Shown: in pieces, positions 5,876 to 7,181 of the stretch | Position numbering within the stretch: the stretch's first letter is position 1 | Layout of the letters: each line of letters begins with the position of its first letter | Source of the DNA: an uncultured Parabacteroides sp. | Lineage (GTDB): Bacteria > Bacteroidota > Bacteroidia > Bacteroidales > Tannerellaceae | Direction: 5' to 3' | Assembly: GCA_934725305.1 (NCBI GenBank) | Contig: CAKVBA010000075.1 | Coordinates: 1-7,181 of the forward strand | Length of the DNA: 7,181 nucleotides | Made by a program: the position numbers and the translations under genes | Notes under the pieces: generated by a model | What the model was told of the DNA's origin: nothing | Databases searched by the model: none | The model's input: the letters and a program-made list of their open reading frames with translations, nothing else

Positions 5876-5879
5876 TATT

Positions 5880-6761
5880 ATGAAGCAGAAAAAAATAGAA
5901 CATATTACTTTGAATCTGATTGTTTTCGGGACAATCGCTATCATTGGTGTTTTAGCCCGTCAGACCGTACTACACTATGGTTGGGATGAGTTCAGCAGCT
6001 ACCTCATTTTTGTGGTATGCTCCATTGTCATGGGTGCAATCTATCTCAATCTGCAAATGGTATTCAGACAACTCCTTTCACCAACAATAGAGAAGTGCTT
6101 TATGAGATTTGAGTGTTACCGCAATAAGGCTGTGGTGGTTGAAACTTCAATAGTACACTCGGAACTTGCCGAAAGTACTATAAATTCAGACCCCGTCATT
6201 TCTAAACCGGATCCCGAAATTGAAATCGAAACTACATCTGACACAGAAGAAGTTTCTATTCTTTCATGTCCTGAACTTGACGAAGACGTGGCTGAACTTC
6301 CAAAAGAAGACGCCACACCTTCTAGCATCAATAATATATCTATCGAATCCAATCAGCCAACAGAATATGAGGTGTTCCGAGCCAACGCTATGGCAGAGAA
6401 AGAGCGAGCATCACAAGAAAAGTTAGATAAGGTTCTCACATATACGAAACAGAACTTGGTTCTCTATCTTAGCGAAACTGACCTCAATCGCCTATGTGGA
6501 TATATTACGGAATACTATTTCTCTGATTCTCTACCCAAAGTTGAACAGATAAAGGTTGATGCTCAATTAAAAACCATTGACATCATGCACTTTGGCTGGA
6601 ACATCGGCAAGGCATTCGGTAAACCACGCCTACAGACTGCCACATTTATAAAAAGAGTATTTGCTCATATCCTCCGTGATTCGGAAATATCCACCATTGA
6701 GCGCAAAATGTCGCACACGGAATCTGAGTGCAAGATTAAACTGGATAGAAAGATTGCATGA
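5880..6761 (+). CDS. Membrane-anchored protein with acidic linker and basic C-terminal domain, function unknown
   Basis: This encodes 293 aa that I do not recognise. Two hydrophobic helices lie at about 10-28 and 39-62, with short ends, which suggests an inner-membrane hairpin with both termini in the cytoplasm. Residues about 95-165 are rich in Glu, Asp, Ser, Thr and Pro and are probably disordered. From about 165 a charged helical segment (AMAEKERASQEKLDKVLTY) leads into a compact domain (about 190-290) with conserved-looking aromatic and basic residues (IMHFGWNIGKAFGKPR near 235-250). That domain could bind nucleic acid or a partner protein. No enzyme motif or cysteine pair is seen. The gene has its own promoter and follows a strong terminator. 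Its place beside the integration module suggests element-encoded accessory or transfer-related function, but this is inference from context only. Confidence 0.8.
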   Translation: MKQKKIEHITLNLIVFGTIAIIGVLARQTVLHYGWDEFSSYLIFVVCSIVMGAIYLNLQMVFRQLLSPTIEKCFMRFECYRNKAVVVETSIVHSELAESTINSDPVISKPDPEIEIETTSDTEEVSILSCPELDEDVAELPKEDATPSSINNISIESNQPTEYEVFRANAMAEKERASQEKLDKVLTYTKQNLVLYLSETDLNRLCGYITEYYFSDSLPKVEQIKVDAQLKTIDIMHFGWNIGKAFGKPRLQTATFIKRVFAHILRDSEISTIERKMSHTESECKIKLDRKIA

Positions 6762-6780
6762 ATATAACCCTATATAAATA

Positions 6781-7125
6781 CTATTTGATAAAAGTAAGGT
6801 CTATATTTTGTTCTATTATCATCAGAATAATGCCTATTAAAATTCCTACTACAATCTCTGATATCAAGCATTTTCGAGAATCATCAGAGGAAGATTCTTG
6901 CTTTGCAATTTTTGCTATATTTTTAGCTATCACGACTTTCGGAATATAGAATCTAACAGGAGTCCAAAGAGAAAAAACAATCAATAGAATGCCTATAAAT
7001 AGGAACAAGGTAGAATCAAATTGCCATATCCTTATATTATTATAAATCATATATATTGCCAACGTAGATATAGCAACTCCAGTAATCCTTATGCAATGAA
7101 TAAGCGTAAGCCTCCGGTGAACCAC
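6781..7125 (-). CDS. Small membrane protein with three predicted helices
   Basis: This encodes 114 aa from a GTG at 7125, the only usual start before an in-frame stop at 7171-7173. Hydrophobic helices lie at about 8-28, 37-56 and 88-106. A cytoplasm-like basic/polar loop (about 62-86, AKNIAKIAKQESSSDDSRK) sits between the second and third. Trp, Pro and Arg residues fall at helix borders, as in real membrane proteins. No family is recognised. The start is uncertain: no -7 box or good ribosome-binding site precedes it, and the next Met (M26, 7050) would remove most of helix 1. The gene converges on the + strand gene ending at 6761 with 19 bp between and no hairpin terminator. It may be an immunity-like or cargo protein, but nothing in sequence proves this. 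Confidence 0.55.
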   Translation of the reverse strand: MVHRRLTLIHCIRITGVAISTLAIYMIYNNIRIWQFDSTLFLFIGILLIVFSLWTPVRFYIPKVVIAKNIAKIAKQESSSDDSRKCLISEIVVGILIGIILMIIEQNIDLTFIK

Positions 7126-7153
7126 GTATTTCGCAATAGAAACAATTAGTCCC

Positions 7154-7179
7154 GGTTCGGTACGATTCGTTCAGATTCG
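7154..7179 (+). repeat. Three GRTTCG motifs at 10-bp spacing at the window edge
   Basis: GGTTCG (7154-7159), GATTCG (7164-7169) and GATTCG (7174-7179) recur every 10 bp and may continue past the window. The stretch is richer in G+C than the gene beside it. It lies upstream of the - strand gene, so it may be its control region. Confidence 0.5.
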
Positions 7180-7181
7180 CC

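Noticed and set aside
5789..5989. 66-aa + strand frame overlapping the start of the 5880 gene
   Set aside because: It runs through the promoter, dyad and 16-bp repeat and then overlaps a better gene in another frame. Its composition does not look coding.
6758..6949. 63-aa + strand frame whose ATG overlaps the stop of the 5880-6761 gene
   Set aside because: The ATGA overlap is attractive for translational coupling, but the frame lies opposite the - strand membrane protein, whose helix-loop pattern looks more like a real gene. Kept as an alternative, not annotated.
7151..7181. tRNA T-arm-like GGTTCG...GATTCG at the window edge
   Set aside because: The bases around it do not form the 5-bp T stem with a 7-nt loop, and no acceptor stem or anticodon arm can be found upstream.

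Overview
The window looks like Bacteroidales chromosomal DNA, most likely Bacteroides or Phocaeicola. Several promoters match the Bacteroides -7 box TAnnTTTG, the tyrosine recombinase and its neighbour are of the kind common in Bacteroides mobile elements, and Shine-Dalgarno sequences are mostly weak or absent. This is read from motifs only; the genus cannot be fixed from this sequence.

Layout. (1) 1-463 has no gene. It holds a probable leftward promoter at the very left edge, an array of about five 22-bp imperfect direct repeats (104-207) with short perfect palindromes beside and inside it, and the promoter of the first gene. (2) 464-2980 is a tight two-gene housekeeping block, visibly richer in G+C than what follows: a DUF362/2x[4Fe-4S] ferredoxin-like protein, then mnmE (tRNA modification GTPase) 3 bp downstream. 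(3) 2981-3230 is the junction. The mnmE stop is followed by a 16-bp sequence that recurs at 5860-5875, then two back-to-back intrinsic terminators, then three TTTAC motifs at exact 10-bp spacing just before the next gene. (4) 3231-5699 is an integration module on the + strand: a 301-aa protein with an N-terminal zinc-finger-like motif and four tandem excisionase-type helix-turn-helix repeats, a tyrosine recombinase with a full catalytic set, and a short RhuM-like DNA-binding protein 9 bp after it. The module closes with a strong terminator. (5) 5700-5879 is a dense regulatory gap with phased repeats, a dyad and a promoter. (6) 5880-6761 encodes an unrecognised protein with two membrane helices, an acidic linker and a basic C-terminal domain. 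It converges on a small three-helix membrane protein on the - strand (6781-7125). The window ends in a short GC-richer stretch with three GRTTCG motifs, again spaced by 10 bp.

Interpretation. The best reading is the left end of an integrative element (mobilizable island or conjugative transposon) inserted at the 3' end of mnmE, a target used by other elements such as SGI1 in enterobacteria. The recombinase would insert and excise the element. The four-HTH protein is a candidate directionality factor or regulator that could bind phased sites at the junction. The RhuM-like protein may regulate. The far end of the element, and any mobilization or cargo genes, lie outside the window. The most unusual items are the four-repeat HTH protein, the 16-bp repeat that brackets the recombination module, and the helically phased motif triplets.
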